DNA from: Leptospira inadai serovar Lyme str. 10
Lineage (GTDB): Bacteria > Spirochaetota > Leptospiria > Leptospirales > Leptospiraceae
Assembly (NCBI RefSeq): GCF_000243675.2
Contig: NZ_AHMM02000017.1
Location: 186,001 to 250,000, forward strand
Direction of reading: 5' to 3'
DNA length: 64,000 bases
Shown here in pieces: positions 34,304-43,501 of this stretch. Position 1 is the stretch's first letter; every line of letters begins with the position of its first letter. The position numbers were made by a program, and so were the translations under genes. The notes under the pieces are model-generated. The model was given only the letters and a program-made list of their open reading frames with translations, was not told where the DNA came from and searched no databases.

Positions 34304-35362
34304 TCAGAACGGCCCCTTGAACCAGTCTCCCGGAACATCATGAGGCTTTTTCTCCAACGATTCCAAAACCTCGCTATGAATCTCGATTCCAAACGATTTT
34401 GCGATCTCGGCCGCGATCTCCTTGGCTCCGCGATAATAATACTTGGTCAATCCAAAGCTGGACGGGGATGCAAAATCAGGTTGGGTTAAACGAAGTGGAG
34501 GGGATTTTAATTTATCGAATTTATCCAGGCAAACCCTCGAGACGACCTCGCTGGCTATCGACGAGAATGGGGAGGAAGAATCGAGAGCTAATAATTTGCC
34601 CGTCTTCTCCACCGAGGTAAAAACCGTTTCCCAATCCAGAGGTCGAATCGTTCTTAAATCCACGATCTCGCAAGATACGCCATATTTTTCCAAAACTTTA
34701 GCGGCATGAGTCGCTTCGAGAGTCATATAGGAATATGAAACTATCGTAATATCCTTCCCTTCCCTAACGATCCGTGCCTTTCCGATCGGAGTCTGATAAT
34801 AACCTTCGGGGACCTCACTCTCCACGTTATGCAGCCATCGATGTTCCAGAAATATGACCGGATTTTCGTCGAAAACGGACGATAATAGCAACCCTTTAGC
34901 ATCGTCGGCGCTAGTCGGCATGACAACCTTGAGTCCCGGAATGTGGGCGAACCAGGATTGAAGGTTTTGGGAATGCGTGGGGCCTTGACCCCATCCGTGC
35001 CCAATTATAAGTCGGATCGTAATCGGAGCGGATTTTTTTTGACCGAACATGAAGTACCATTTTGCGGCGGAATTCACTACCTGATCCATAGCATAAAGAA
35101 AAAAATCCAAGCGTTGGTGGATCATTATCGGACGGATCCCGTTGAGGGAGGCCCCGACACCGACACCCGTCATCCCGTTTTCGGAAGTGGGCATGTCGAA
35201 AACCCTTTCTTCACCGAATTTTTCTACGAGTCCTTCTGTCGTACCGAAGATTCGTTTGGGATCGTTCGCTCCTAATCCGAAACAAATGACAGAGTTGTTT
35301 TTTTCCATCGCAAGGTGAATCGCTTCGTTTATCGCCTTGGCAAAGGGTATATTTCTTTTCAT
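34304..35362 (-). CDS. Thiamine-diphosphate enzyme, E1-beta/transketolase C-terminal-like subunit
   Basis: About 352 residues from the ATG at 35360-35362, which lies 4 nt after the alpha-subunit stop; an upstream start would overlap that gene and add residues unlike the family. FDMPTSENGMTGVGVGASLNG has the conserved glutamate that activates ThDP. WGQGPTHSQNLQSWFAHIPGLKVVMP is the Pyr-domain signature, and VSYSYMTLEA and VDLRTIRPLD are in the C-terminal transketolase domain. No lipoyl or E2/E3 genes are adjacent, so it is not an ordinary pyruvate dehydrogenase. I infer carboligation of a two-carbon unit to a keto-sugar; this is not proven. Confidence 0.82.
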   Translation of the reverse strand: MKRNIPFAKAINEAIHLAMEKNNSVICFGLGANDPKRIFGTTEGLVEKFGEERVFDMPTSENGMTGVGVGASLNGIRPIMIHQRLDFFLYAMDQVVNSAAKWYFMFGQKKSAPITIRLIIGHGWGQGPTHSQNLQSWFAHIPGLKVVMPTSADDAKGLLLSSVFDENPVIFLEHRWLHNVESEVPEGYYQTPIGKARIVREGKDITIVSYSYMTLEATHAAKVLEKYGVSCEIVDLRTIRPLDWETVFTSVEKTGKLLALDSSSPFSSIASEVVSRVCLDKFDKLKSPPLRLTQPDFASPSSFGLTKYYYRGAKEIAAEIAKSFGIEIHSEVLESLEKKPHDVPGDWFKGPF

Positions 35363-35366
35363 CGAT

Positions 35367-36356
35367 TTATTTATACTCCGACCTGTACGATTCCGCCATG
35401 TTGGGAAATTCGGAATTTTCAGCGAAATCGAATGCTTCATCGATTTCTTTGGAGACCAGAATCTTAATCTCCTTCAATTCGTTCATTTCCGTACCGGAAG
35501 CGAGGAGGTCCTCTTGTAATTTCAAGACAGGATCCCTATCCAGCCAAGCCTTCACTTCTTTCACAGGTCGATAGCCGAGGTTATCATCCAAATTAGGCCC
35601 GCAATGTTCGAAATGGCGATAGGTATAAAATTCCCAAAAGAACGGGCCGCTACCGTTTCGCATATCGGCGACTGTTTTCGAAACAGAATGATAAACGCCG
35701 AGAGTATCATTACCGTCCCCTACATCGCTATTTACCCCGATCGCCTTCACCAATTCGTGGATTTTTCTTTCAGAAGGCTGTCGAACCGAAAGCGGAGAAT
35801 ATACGGAAAAGAAATTATTTTCGCAGATAAACAACACGGGCAATTTTCGAACGGCGGCGAAATTAGCTGCTTCATAAAACGCGCCTTCTTCCACGGAACC
35901 GTCCCCAAAAAAAACGCAACTCACTTGGTTCGTCCGATTCAATTGTATAGACAAACCGAGTCCGACACCCACAGGGATGCTATTTCCGACAATGGAAGTG
36001 GATCCGATAAAACCGCAAGAAAGATCACTCAAGTGCATGGAGCCTCCGTGCCCGCCGCTACAACCGGTCTTCTTTCCGTAGATTTCGGCGATCATTGCCT
36101 TCAAATCGCCGCCTTTGCCGAGATAGTGAGCGTGAGCACGATGCGTGCTAACCGCAAAATCTTCCTTGCCCAATACTAGACCGACGGCCGCAGCCACACC
36201 TTCCTGCCCGATGCTAAGATGGGTAGGACATCTCATCTTATTTTGGCTATATCTTTTTGATATTTCCTCTTCTGTCAGCCTGATACGTAGCGCCGATACG
36301 TATAAATCCTTCAACACGGATTTCGAAGAAATATCCGCACTAACCTTAACAGTCAT
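35367..36356 (-). CDS. Thiamine-diphosphate enzyme, E1-alpha-like subunit
   Basis: A 329-residue partner of the gene downstream. RCPTHLSIGQEGVAAA, HRAHAHYLGKGGD, CSGGHGGSMHL, and the ThDP/Mg motif FFGDGSVEEGAFYEAANFAAV...ENN are all present in E1-alpha order. It resembles acetoin/pyruvate dehydrogenase E1-alpha but lacks the phosphorylation-loop insert. It lies between the tandem DegT aminotransferases and the E1-beta gene. The pair would form an alpha2beta2 enzyme, probably acting on a sugar nucleotide (branched-chain or ketol transfer). Confidence 0.85.
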   Translation of the reverse strand: MTVKVSADISSKSVLKDLYVSALRIRLTEEEISKRYSQNKMRCPTHLSIGQEGVAAAVGLVLGKEDFAVSTHRAHAHYLGKGGDLKAMIAEIYGKKTGCSGGHGGSMHLSDLSCGFIGSTSIVGNSIPVGVGLGLSIQLNRTNQVSCVFFGDGSVEEGAFYEAANFAAVRKLPVLFICENNFFSVYSPLSVRQPSERKIHELVKAIGVNSDVGDGNDTLGVYHSVSKTVADMRNGSGPFFWEFYTYRHFEHCGPNLDDNLGYRPVKEVKAWLDRDPVLKLQEDLLASGTEMNELKEIKILVSKEIDEAFDFAENSEFPNMAESYRSEYK

Positions 36357-36416
36357 AAAACAACCACATCGAAATATAATACTTTAATTAAATTCATCTG
36401 AAGAGAGTCGATACCC

Positions 36417-37529
36417 TCATCTTCTATAAAACCGATTCACACTTTCCGCAACGAATTCTATTTCTTCCCGTTTTAGATACTGATGGATGGGCAAAGTCAA
36501 AATCCTCCGGGATTGCGTTTCGACTACTGGAAAATCGCCGGTTTTATATCCCAAATTCTTGCTGGCGGGTTGCAAATGAATTGGAATCGGATAATGGATC
36601 GAAGTCTCCACTCCCAAATCTGCCAGATAATTCTTCAGCTCGTCCCTCCTCTCCACTTGAATCACAAACGTATGAAACGTGTTAAACTCTTCCGGCTTAT
36701 CCGCGGGAATGAATACGAAATTTTTATCCAATAGTTTTTTATATAATTCCGCGTTCTCCCGTCTAAGCCTAATCAATTCCTGTAATTTGGAAATTCGATA
36801 GTTCAGAATGCCGGCTTGCAACGCGTCCATTCTGGAAACCAGTCCGAAGAATTCTACCGTGTTGCGATCAACCAAACCGTGATTCCTGTAACGACTTACG
36901 TTTTGAAAGACCTTCTCGTCGTTCGTAGTCAAAAAGCCGCCGTCTCCGCAAGCATTCAGGTTCTTAAGAGGATGGGTGGAAAAACATCCGACCGCCCCGA
37001 AGGATCCACTCATTCTATCGCTCCATTTAGAGCCTATCGATTGGGCAGCGTCCTCTATCACAGGAATTGAATATTTTTCGGAAACTCGAAGGATTTCTCC
37101 CATCGAAGCAACCCTTCCCGTTAAATGAACGGGCATGATCGCCTTGGTTTTTTTGGTGATTGCTTTTTCTATCTTTTGCGGGTCTATGTTTTGGTCCTCG
37201 CATACGTCTACAAAAACGGGAACTGCCTTTAGATGCACTATGGCCGCTGTGGAAGCGATAAACGAATTAGGAGGAGTAATGACTTCATCCCCCGGCCTTA
37301 CTCCCAGCGCAGCCAAACCGCACATTAACGCATCCGTCCCGCTGTTGAGGGCAACGGCGTATTTTACTCCGCATAGCTTCGCGGCGGCTTCTTCGAACTT
37401 CTCGACCTGATTTCCTCCGATATAATTTCCGGAGCTTAGTATCGATTCGATTACAGGCAACAATTCCAGCTTCTCTCTTTCCCATTGCAAGGAAAGGTTC
37501 ACGTAATGGACTTTATTCTTCGTTGTCAT
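36417..37529 (-). CDS. DegT/DnrJ/EryC1/StrS aminotransferase (tandem copy 2)
   Basis: A 370-residue sugar aminotransferase. ALNSGTDALMCGLAALG binds the PLP phosphate, IEDAAQSIG has the PLP aspartate, and STHPLKNLNACGDGG the lysine near residue 188. The start overlaps the upstream aminotransferase gene by 4 bp. The two share the HPLKNLN-x2-x-DGG pattern, EKAITKKTKAI and HYPIPI segments, so they are likely tandem paralogues that have diverged. A further related enzyme, PseC, sits in the same locus. The substrate may be the keto-sugar made by the neighbouring ThDP enzyme or epimerase. Confidence 0.88.
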   Translation of the reverse strand: MTTKNKVHYVNLSLQWEREKLELLPVIESILSSGNYIGGNQVEKFEEAAAKLCGVKYAVALNSGTDALMCGLAALGVRPGDEVITPPNSFIASTAAIVHLKAVPVFVDVCEDQNIDPQKIEKAITKKTKAIMPVHLTGRVASMGEILRVSEKYSIPVIEDAAQSIGSKWSDRMSGSFGAVGCFSTHPLKNLNACGDGGFLTTNDEKVFQNVSRYRNHGLVDRNTVEFFGLVSRMDALQAGILNYRISKLQELIRLRRENAELYKKLLDKNFVFIPADKPEEFNTFHTFVIQVERRDELKNYLADLGVETSIHYPIPIHLQPASKNLGYKTGDFPVVETQSRRILTLPIHQYLKREEIEFVAESVNRFYRR

Positions 37530-38635
37530 TTTAAAGAAACGTAAAATTCCTTAACGGTTTCTATAACATAATCCATTTCTTCTTTCGCAAGATGCTGATC
37601 ACAGGGGAAAGTGATGATCTTCTTGGTATGTCCATCAGTTATCGGGAAGTCGCCTTCCTTATAGCCGTATTTTGCCAAAGCTCTCTGGCGATAGATTGGG
37701 ATCGGGTAATGAATCTTCGCTTCGATCCCCTTTTTGACGCAATAATCCAGAAGCTCGTCTCTCTTTTCGGCAAATACGATGTACAAGTGATAAACTATTC
37801 TGAAGCCTTCCGGGCGAGGCGGAAGCTTGATTTGGGGAATCAAGGAAAGGTTTTTATCGTAATAATTCGCATTTTCTATTCTCTTATCCGAAATTTCCAC
37901 CGCGTTCGGTATCAACCAATTACCGACTACGGCCTGAATCGTATCCAATCTGGAATTGCAGCCTAAGATTTCCACTTGATCTCTATTGATGAGACCATGG
38001 TTTCTCAGCAATCGCAGATGCTCGGCTAACGCGTCGTCGTTAGTCGTTATCACTCCTCCGTCAGACCATACATTCAAATTCTTTAATGGATGAAGAGAGA
38101 AAGCGCCGGAATTACCCCAAGTTCCCGCCTTTTTTCCGTCAATAGCGCCTAAGATGGACTGACAGGCGTCCTCAACGATCGGCAGGCCGTACTTTTGAGC
38201 GATCGGAAGAAGCTTCCGCATATCGGTCATATATCCGGTAAAATGCACGGGCAGGATCGCCTTCGTCTTTTTCGTTATGGCTTTTTCCAATAACTCGACG
38301 TTCATACAAAACGTATCGTCGCAATCCACGAATACGGGAATCGCACCTAATTCGGCAATGGCGCCTACGGTCGCCACGAACGTATTTGCAGTCGTGATCA
38401 CCTCGTCTCCGTGGCCGATCCCCAAAGCCTTTAATGAAAGTTTAATGGCATCCGTTCCGGAATTCACACCGATCGCGTGTTTTGTCTCGATCAACTCGGC
38501 AAACTTCCGTTCAAATTCGACGAGAGGTTTACCCAACGTAAAATCACCTGTGATTACGAATTTCTTCAGATCATCCCAGAGATCGTCGCAATTCGCGAAT
38601 TGTTGGCTTAAATAAGAATATCTTACCTGCATCAT
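37526..38635 (-). CDS. DegT/DnrJ/EryC1/StrS aminotransferase (tandem copy 1)
   Basis: A 369-residue sugar aminotransferase. GVNSGTDAIKLSLKALG, VEDACQSILG and SLHPLKNLNVWSDGG (catalytic lysine) give the PLP site. EAKIHYPIPIYRQ near residue 305 is a substrate-loop segment shared with its tandem partner. It lies 3 bp after the epimerase and overlaps the next aminotransferase. Two consecutive enzymes of this class suggest that a diamino sugar, or two different amino sugars, are made from one keto intermediate. Confidence 0.88.
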   Translation of the reverse strand: MMQVRYSYLSQQFANCDDLWDDLKKFVITGDFTLGKPLVEFERKFAELIETKHAIGVNSGTDAIKLSLKALGIGHGDEVITTANTFVATVGAIAELGAIPVFVDCDDTFCMNVELLEKAITKKTKAILPVHFTGYMTDMRKLLPIAQKYGLPIVEDACQSILGAIDGKKAGTWGNSGAFSLHPLKNLNVWSDGGVITTNDDALAEHLRLLRNHGLINRDQVEILGCNSRLDTIQAVVGNWLIPNAVEISDKRIENANYYDKNLSLIPQIKLPPRPEGFRIVYHLYIVFAEKRDELLDYCVKKGIEAKIHYPIPIYRQRALAKYGYKEGDFPITDGHTKKIITFPCDQHLAKEEMDYVIETVKEFYVSLK

Positions 38636-38637
38636 TT

Positions 38638-39630
38638 TTACCTTAACTTGACCGATTGCATTCTTTTGATATTGAAATATCTCTCATTCGTGAGGGAATC
38701 CGGAAGAAGATTAGCGTCAAAGGCTTTCTTTAAGTCTTCTACCGCCTCCTTTATGGAATGATTCGCTCTAAAGCCGAGAACCTTAAAAAATTTTTCCGAG
38801 GAGACATGGTAGGACCTATTATCATTAGTAGGCGTAGTAATCAACTTCACGTCATCTCCGACCGCCTCTTTAACCATCGTAGCGATTTCCAAAACCGTAT
38901 GGTTCTGGTACCCGGCATTAAATACGTCCCCGGCAATTTTTTCCTTGGGAGCTTTTAATAAAACAAGATACGCCTCGACCATGTCCGCGATATGAATGTT
39001 CGGACGTAGCTGAGAACCTCCGAACACACTAATTTCTCGTTTATGATAGGCTAGGTTCGTGAGAATATTCACCACCACATCCAGCCTCTGACGCGGAGAA
39101 TAACCGCAAACCGTCGCAGGACGTATCGTAACGGTTGTAAAATCATCGGATTGGTATTCTGCCAGTATTTTCTCGCAATCGGCTTTGAACTTGGAATAAT
39201 CGGTAAGAGGTTCTAACTCGAAATCTTCGGTAACATTCTGAACTTCTTTGATTCCGTAGACCGAAGATGAAGAAGCATATATGAATCTTTTAGCTCCGCT
39301 TTTTTTGCTGATTTCCACTAATGGACGAAATGCATCCAAATTAATAGATTTTCCCAAATCAGGATTCAGCTCAAAGCTAGGGTCATTCGAAATACAAGCT
39401 AGATGAATAACGGCATCATGCCCCGGAATACTCCGTTCCAGAATCGCTCTGTCCCGAATATCGCCTTCGATCTTCTTCAAATTCGGATGATCTTTTAGAA
39501 CCTCTTCCCCGTATAGCATTAGGTCGAGAACGGTTACCCCGTAACCTTCTTCGAGTAAACGTGGGACCAGGACTGCTCCTACGTAGCCGGCACCACCGGT
39601 AATATAAATACTCTTGATCTCTTGAGACAT
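38638..39630 (-). CDS. NAD-dependent epimerase/dehydratase (extended SDR)
   Basis: A 330-residue SDR. YITGGAGYVGAVLVPRLLE is the NAD loop (residues 9-27), VIHLACISND, ASSSSVYG has the catalytic serine, and YSKFKADCE the Tyr-x3-Lys pair. RPATVCGYSPRQR and NIHIADMVEAY complete the pattern. The VPRLLE...LMLYGEEVL beginning is typical of SDRs encoded beside heptose or deoxysugar genes. It follows the HldE-like gene by 3 bp. The substrate may be a GDP- or ADP-heptose. Confidence 0.82.
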   Translation of the reverse strand: MSQEIKSIYITGGAGYVGAVLVPRLLEEGYGVTVLDLMLYGEEVLKDHPNLKKIEGDIRDRAILERSIPGHDAVIHLACISNDPSFELNPDLGKSINLDAFRPLVEISKKSGAKRFIYASSSSVYGIKEVQNVTEDFELEPLTDYSKFKADCEKILAEYQSDDFTTVTIRPATVCGYSPRQRLDVVVNILTNLAYHKREISVFGGSQLRPNIHIADMVEAYLVLLKAPKEKIAGDVFNAGYQNHTVLEIATMVKEAVGDDVKLITTPTNDNRSYHVSSEKFFKVLGFRANHSIKEAVEDLKKAFDANLLPDSLTNERYFNIKRMQSVKLR

Positions 39631-39632
39631 GT

Positions 39633-41159
39633 TTACTCCAAATTCTTAATAAAGTTTTCTAATTTCTGTCTGGAAACGGGGATATTTCCGATTGTCTGAA
39701 CGGCCAAAGCCGCCACGCAGGCTCCGATCGCGGACGCTTCCATCAGGTTGGCACCGGAACAAATACTAACCGCCATCGCCGCGAATAGGGAATCGCCGGC
39801 TCCGGCAACATCCACCGGATTCGAAATAAGGGCCGGGAAATGTTCCTTTTTTCTAAAATGCCCTGGCGAATCGTTCGAATATGCGATAAAACCTTCAGCC
39901 CCCAGCTTAACGAGCAAGTTCTTTGAACGAGTACGTTCCAACAAAGTATTGGCAATCCATTCTAAACCGGCTTCGTGATCGCTTAGGGCAATCCTCGCTT
40001 CCCTTTCCGTTGGGCAGATTAAATGAAAATCCTCGAACTTGGCCACATTACCGACCTGACTACTACATTGCAGATCCCCGAAAAGAAAGATTCCTTTTTC
40101 CCTAGCTATCGATTGGATTTCCGAAAGTATTCTCGGAGTAACTACGCCGTAGACGAAATCACAAATTAAAATTCCGTCGAAGTCGGGGGCAATCAGCCGA
40201 AGTTTTTCCAGGAATTGATCCTCGATATTTTTAGATAGAGAATGCTCCTTCAAGCGACTAACCCTGAACAGCTTCTGGTTTTCAACCATATAACGAATTT
40301 TGAAAGTAGTCGGACGAGTAGAGTCTCGAATCAAGTGAACCCCGATACCGTTCCCTTCGAGATCGCGACGGACCAGATCCGCATTCGGGTCCTCTCCTAC
40401 AACGGATAAAAAGGAACATTCCGCACCTAACGCATTCACGTGGGCCGCAACGACACCGGCGCCTCCTACAAATTCCTTTGTCTCCAATTCCCTAACGACC
40501 AAAACCGGTGCTTCCGCACTCATCCCGATCGCATCGCAGGCAACGTATTGGTCTACGATTGTATCTCCGATGACGAGTATTTTAGAACCGGAAAAATTCG
40601 CGATGCGAGAAAGCAAGCCATCAGAACTCACTCCCTGCCTTTTGCAGGATTGCAGGAATAAATGTCTTCGCTCGGTCTCGATTTCCGACTGGCTTCCATG
40701 AAGAAGCTCCGAACTAGCATAGTGAATTTCGCCCGCATGAAAGACGACCTGCCCACCCTGTTCTTGAATTTCGGCGATCGCCTCGCGAATATCCTGCCGC
40801 TGCGAACCCTCGAATTCTTTTCCGAGAACGAGTATGGAAGGTTTGGTTCTGGATATCAATTGATTCAAGGATATCTTGTCTAATACGAAAACCGAATCCA
40901 CAAAATGTAGGGAAGCAACTCCTTCGGCTCTCTCCATTTGCCGAAAATATTTATTACGTTTCGCTTCTAGGTTGTCGTCGCCCAGAACCGCGACCTTCAG
41001 TCCCTTTGACAGACTTTTTGCATATTGCAAAAAACGAATATGTCCGGGATGGATCACGTTAAAATGTCCGTAGCAGAGAACGAATGGTTGGTCCGTCCCA
41101 TGATCGTTCAGTTGAGCAAGATCGCCTATCAATCGTATTTTTTGAGAGTTGGAGGTCAT
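39633..41159 (-). CDS. Fusion with HldE domains in reverse order: nucleotidyltransferase then PfkB sugar kinase
   Basis: A 508-residue two-domain protein. Residues 1 to about 160 are a cytidylyltransferase-like domain: LCYGHFNVIHPGHIRF has the HxGH nucleotide motif, and KPSILVLGKEFEG follows. Residues about 185-508 are a ribokinase-family (PfkB) kinase: ILVIGDTIVDQYVAC, EFVGGAGVVAAHV, and the NPVDVAGAGDSLFAAM anion hole/catalytic aspartate. E. coli HldE has the kinase first and the transferase second; here they are swapped. It probably phosphorylates a heptose (C1) and activates it with a nucleotide. It overlaps the HddC-like gene by 4 bp. Confidence 0.85.
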   Translation of the reverse strand: MTSNSQKIRLIGDLAQLNDHGTDQPFVLCYGHFNVIHPGHIRFLQYAKSLSKGLKVAVLGDDNLEAKRNKYFRQMERAEGVASLHFVDSVFVLDKISLNQLISRTKPSILVLGKEFEGSQRQDIREAIAEIQEQGGQVVFHAGEIHYASSELLHGSQSEIETERRHLFLQSCKRQGVSSDGLLSRIANFSGSKILVIGDTIVDQYVACDAIGMSAEAPVLVVRELETKEFVGGAGVVAAHVNALGAECSFLSVVGEDPNADLVRRDLEGNGIGVHLIRDSTRPTTFKIRYMVENQKLFRVSRLKEHSLSKNIEDQFLEKLRLIAPDFDGILICDFVYGVVTPRILSEIQSIAREKGIFLFGDLQCSSQVGNVAKFEDFHLICPTEREARIALSDHEAGLEWIANTLLERTRSKNLLVKLGAEGFIAYSNDSPGHFRKKEHFPALISNPVDVAGAGDSLFAAMAVSICSGANLMEASAIGACVAALAVQTIGNIPVSRQKLENFIKNLE

Positions 41160-41956
41160 GATCTGGAATTTATTAATTTGAAGATCGAACTAGTTCGGAA
41201 GCTGGATAACCATTCGTCCGGATCGTCCTCGTTCGGAAATTGGATTTGACCCTGCGCTCGCATCAAGGACTCTTGATTGCCTATATCCCTCATGATGCCC
41301 TTATTTTCCCACGTCGCTATCTTCCCTAGAAACTTAGGCAATACCTGATTACTGAAGTCGTGAATCTCCGGCCTGGCGTGTAACCACTCGAGAAGCTCGG
41401 GACTAATAAGATAGATGGCGGCGTTTGCTAAATTGCCAGGCGGGTCTGGTATTTTTTCATAAAAATTTCTCACTATGTTCAGTTCGTCAAGCTCCACAAT
41501 TCCGCAAGTTCGCGGAGTATCAGTCCGAAACGTCATCATCGTCATCAACGTTCCGGACGGTCGCTTAAACAGATGATAATCTATGAAATCCCTAAAATCG
41601 CATGCACAGAGATTATCACCGTGAACCAATAGAGTCGTCTTACCTTTGAAAAATTTGTAGTTCTGAAGAAGCGTGCCTGCAGTCCCTAAAAGAACAGGCT
41701 CGAACACCGCTTGGACCCTGCCTTGAAATTTCGGTCTATCTAAAAATTCGAATACTTTCTCCTTTAGATAATGAACGTTTACTAATACGTCCCTGATCCC
41801 GAGTGCGAAGATCTGATCCAACCAAATTTCCAAAAGGGGCTTACCGGAAATCGGCATCAAACATTTGGGCCATTCATCCGTATAAGGTCTCAGCCTGGTA
41901 CCCAGGCCCGCTGCCAACACTAAGGCGCCAATCATGTCGCGATTACTTTGTGTCAC
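41156..41956 (-). CDS. HddC/ManC-like sugar-1-phosphate nucleotidyltransferase
   Basis: A 266-residue enzyme with VLAAGLGTRLRPYTDEWPKCLMP near residue 12, the dNDP-sugar pyrophosphorylase signature with the triphosphate-binding glycine loop, then LVHGDNLCACDF (metal aspartate) and IVELDELNIVRNF-type segments. It is closest in form to D-glycero-D-manno-heptose-1-phosphate guanylyltransferases (HddC). Beside it are a GmhA-like isomerase and the kinase/nucleotidyltransferase fusion, so GDP-heptose synthesis is the likely role. The N-terminal Met at 41956 overlaps the upstream epimerase by 14 bp. Confidence 0.8.
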   Translation of the reverse strand: MTQSNRDMIGALVLAAGLGTRLRPYTDEWPKCLMPISGKPLLEIWLDQIFALGIRDVLVNVHYLKEKVFEFLDRPKFQGRVQAVFEPVLLGTAGTLLQNYKFFKGKTTLLVHGDNLCACDFRDFIDYHLFKRPSGTLMTMMTFRTDTPRTCGIVELDELNIVRNFYEKIPDPPGNLANAAIYLISPELLEWLHARPEIHDFSNQVLPKFLGKIATWENKGIMRDIGNQESLMRAQGQIQFPNEDDPDEWLSSFRTSSIFKLINSRS

Positions 41957-42932
41957 CTAAGTATTTAAACCAATCGGAGGTCGCTTTTTCTATTTTATCC
42001 GGCGTCCAGACAGGAGCCTCCCTCCAATAGTCGATATTCTTAATAAGCTCGGCCACTCCTTGTTCGATAGAAACCATAGGGTTCCAATTCAGTTCCTTTC
42101 GAATTTTGGAAATATCTGCATATGTGGAATCAGGTTCCCCCGGTCGTTTCGGGATATGAATCGACTCTCCACCTAATAACTCCACGATCCGATTGATGGA
42201 AACAGTCGCGCCGCTTCCGACATTGTAAATTTCCGAAACTTTATCGCTCTTAGCTGCGGCAAAAACCGCCTCGGCCACATCGGTAACATAGGTAAAATCC
42301 CGTGTTTGGTTTCCGTCTCCCACGATCGTATAAGGTTTGTTAGCCAGTTTTTGCGCGAGAAAGACTCCGAATACCGCTCCGTAGGTGCCTGAAGTCCTAG
42401 ATCTTGGACCGTACACGTTGAAAAATCGTAAGGACAAAGCCGGAAATTTATAAACCTGAGCCCAATGCATGACCAATTCCTCCCCCATTCTTTTCGTCAA
42501 AGCATAGGGATACTGCGGCAGAATCGAAGCCGTCTCCGGTGTCGGATAATTTTCCGGAATGCCATAGCAGGAAGAAGAAGCTGCATAAACGAATCTTTTA
42601 ACCCCATGATGCCTGCTGGCTTGTAAAACATTGAGCGTCCCGACTACATTGGATTGAAAATACCCTTCCGGATTTTGGATGCTCGGAACGATATCCGCGA
42701 GCGCCGCCAAGTGAAAAACGCAATCGACGTTCTTAAATTTAAAGATCCAATCCCCTTGCACGGATAAATCGCACTCGAATAAATCGATATGGTTTTTTAC
42801 GTGTTCTAGATTGAACGATCGTCCTGTACTGAAATTGTCCAGAACCACGACCTCAAAATTATTTTTCAATAAAACGTCTACTAGATGGCTACCGATAAAA
42901 CCGGCTCCTCCCGTAACGACTGCTTTCATCAT
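41943..42932 (-). CDS. NAD-dependent epimerase (UDP-glucose/GlcNAc 4-epimerase-like)
   Basis: A 329-residue extended SDR. VTGGAGFIGSHLVDVLL (residues 6-22), VFHLAALAD, ASSSCYGIP, YALTKRMGE (Tyr-x3-Lys), RFFNVYGPRSR and a C-terminal substrate-binding domain to GSGATVSIN are as in WbpP/GalE-like epimerases. It interconverts a sugar nucleotide at C4, or acts on a heptose nucleotide given its neighbours. It overlaps the GmhA-like gene by 4 bp. Which one cannot be said. Confidence 0.83.
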   Translation of the reverse strand: MMKAVVTGGAGFIGSHLVDVLLKNNFEVVVLDNFSTGRSFNLEHVKNHIDLFECDLSVQGDWIFKFKNVDCVFHLAALADIVPSIQNPEGYFQSNVVGTLNVLQASRHHGVKRFVYAASSSCYGIPENYPTPETASILPQYPYALTKRMGEELVMHWAQVYKFPALSLRFFNVYGPRSRTSGTYGAVFGVFLAQKLANKPYTIVGDGNQTRDFTYVTDVAEAVFAAAKSDKVSEIYNVGSGATVSINRIVELLGGESIHIPKRPGEPDSTYADISKIRKELNWNPMVSIEQGVAELIKNIDYWREAPVWTPDKIEKATSDWFKYLGDTK

Positions 42933-43501
42933 TTAGATTCCTGACCTTTTTTGTACATCCACTGCATCAATATATGCCCGACGATCAGTTGCAAATCCTC
43001 GGAAATTTGCATGTCATCGATCTCAAAATGGATTGGATACTGGGCTATTGACTTGGCCTTGCCTCCCGTGTATCCGAGAACGGCAAACGTTTTCATCGCT
43101 AAACGGTTTCCAATTTCCAAGGCCTTGAGAATATTGGGGGAGTTCCCACTTCCCGATAAAACGATCAGTATATCCTTCTCGTTAGCCTTGACTTCGAGCT
43201 GTTGCGAAAAGATAAACTCGTAACCTTCATCGTTAGCGATACATGTAATGACGGAGGAGTTTGCCGGTAGAGCTTCTATACGAAGTCCAATCCCTCGTCC
43301 CTTATCAATCCCGTAATTGAAATCATTGGCGAGATGAATAGCATTTCCCGCACTTCCCCCGTTTCCGCAAATATAAACCGTTTTTTTGGTTTTCCAAGCG
43401 TCCCATAGAGTCTCCGCAAGCATTTCTATCGCGGAGATATTCTCCGGAGTGAACACTTTCCCTAATCGGGAAGTGTAGCTCAAAATCATATCCTTCATCA
43501 A
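42929..43501 (-). CDS. GmhA-like SIS-domain sedoheptulose-7-phosphate isomerase
   Basis: A 190-residue SIS-domain isomerase. VYICGNGGSAGNAIHLANDF near residue 42 is the phosphate/substrate loop typical of GmhA and DiaA, and VLSGSGNSPNILKAL near residue 115 the second loop. It would convert sedoheptulose-7-phosphate to D-glycero-D-manno-heptose-7-phosphate. Its stop overlaps the epimerase start. The presence of an HldE-like kinase and HddC-like nucleotidyltransferase in the same cluster supports a heptose pathway for the polysaccharide. Confidence 0.83.
   Translation of the reverse strand: MMKDMILSYTSRLGKVFTPENISAIEMLAETLWDAWKTKKTVYICGNGGSAGNAIHLANDFNYGIDKGRGIGLRIEALPANSSVITCIANDEGYEFIFSQQLEVKANEKDILIVLSGSGNSPNILKALEIGNRLAMKTFAVLGYTGGKAKSIAQYPIHFEIDDMQISEDLQLIVGHILMQWMYKKGQESK

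Noticed and set aside
35604..36179. 191-codon open frame on the plus strand
   Set aside because: It is antisense to the E1-alpha-like gene and shows no family features.
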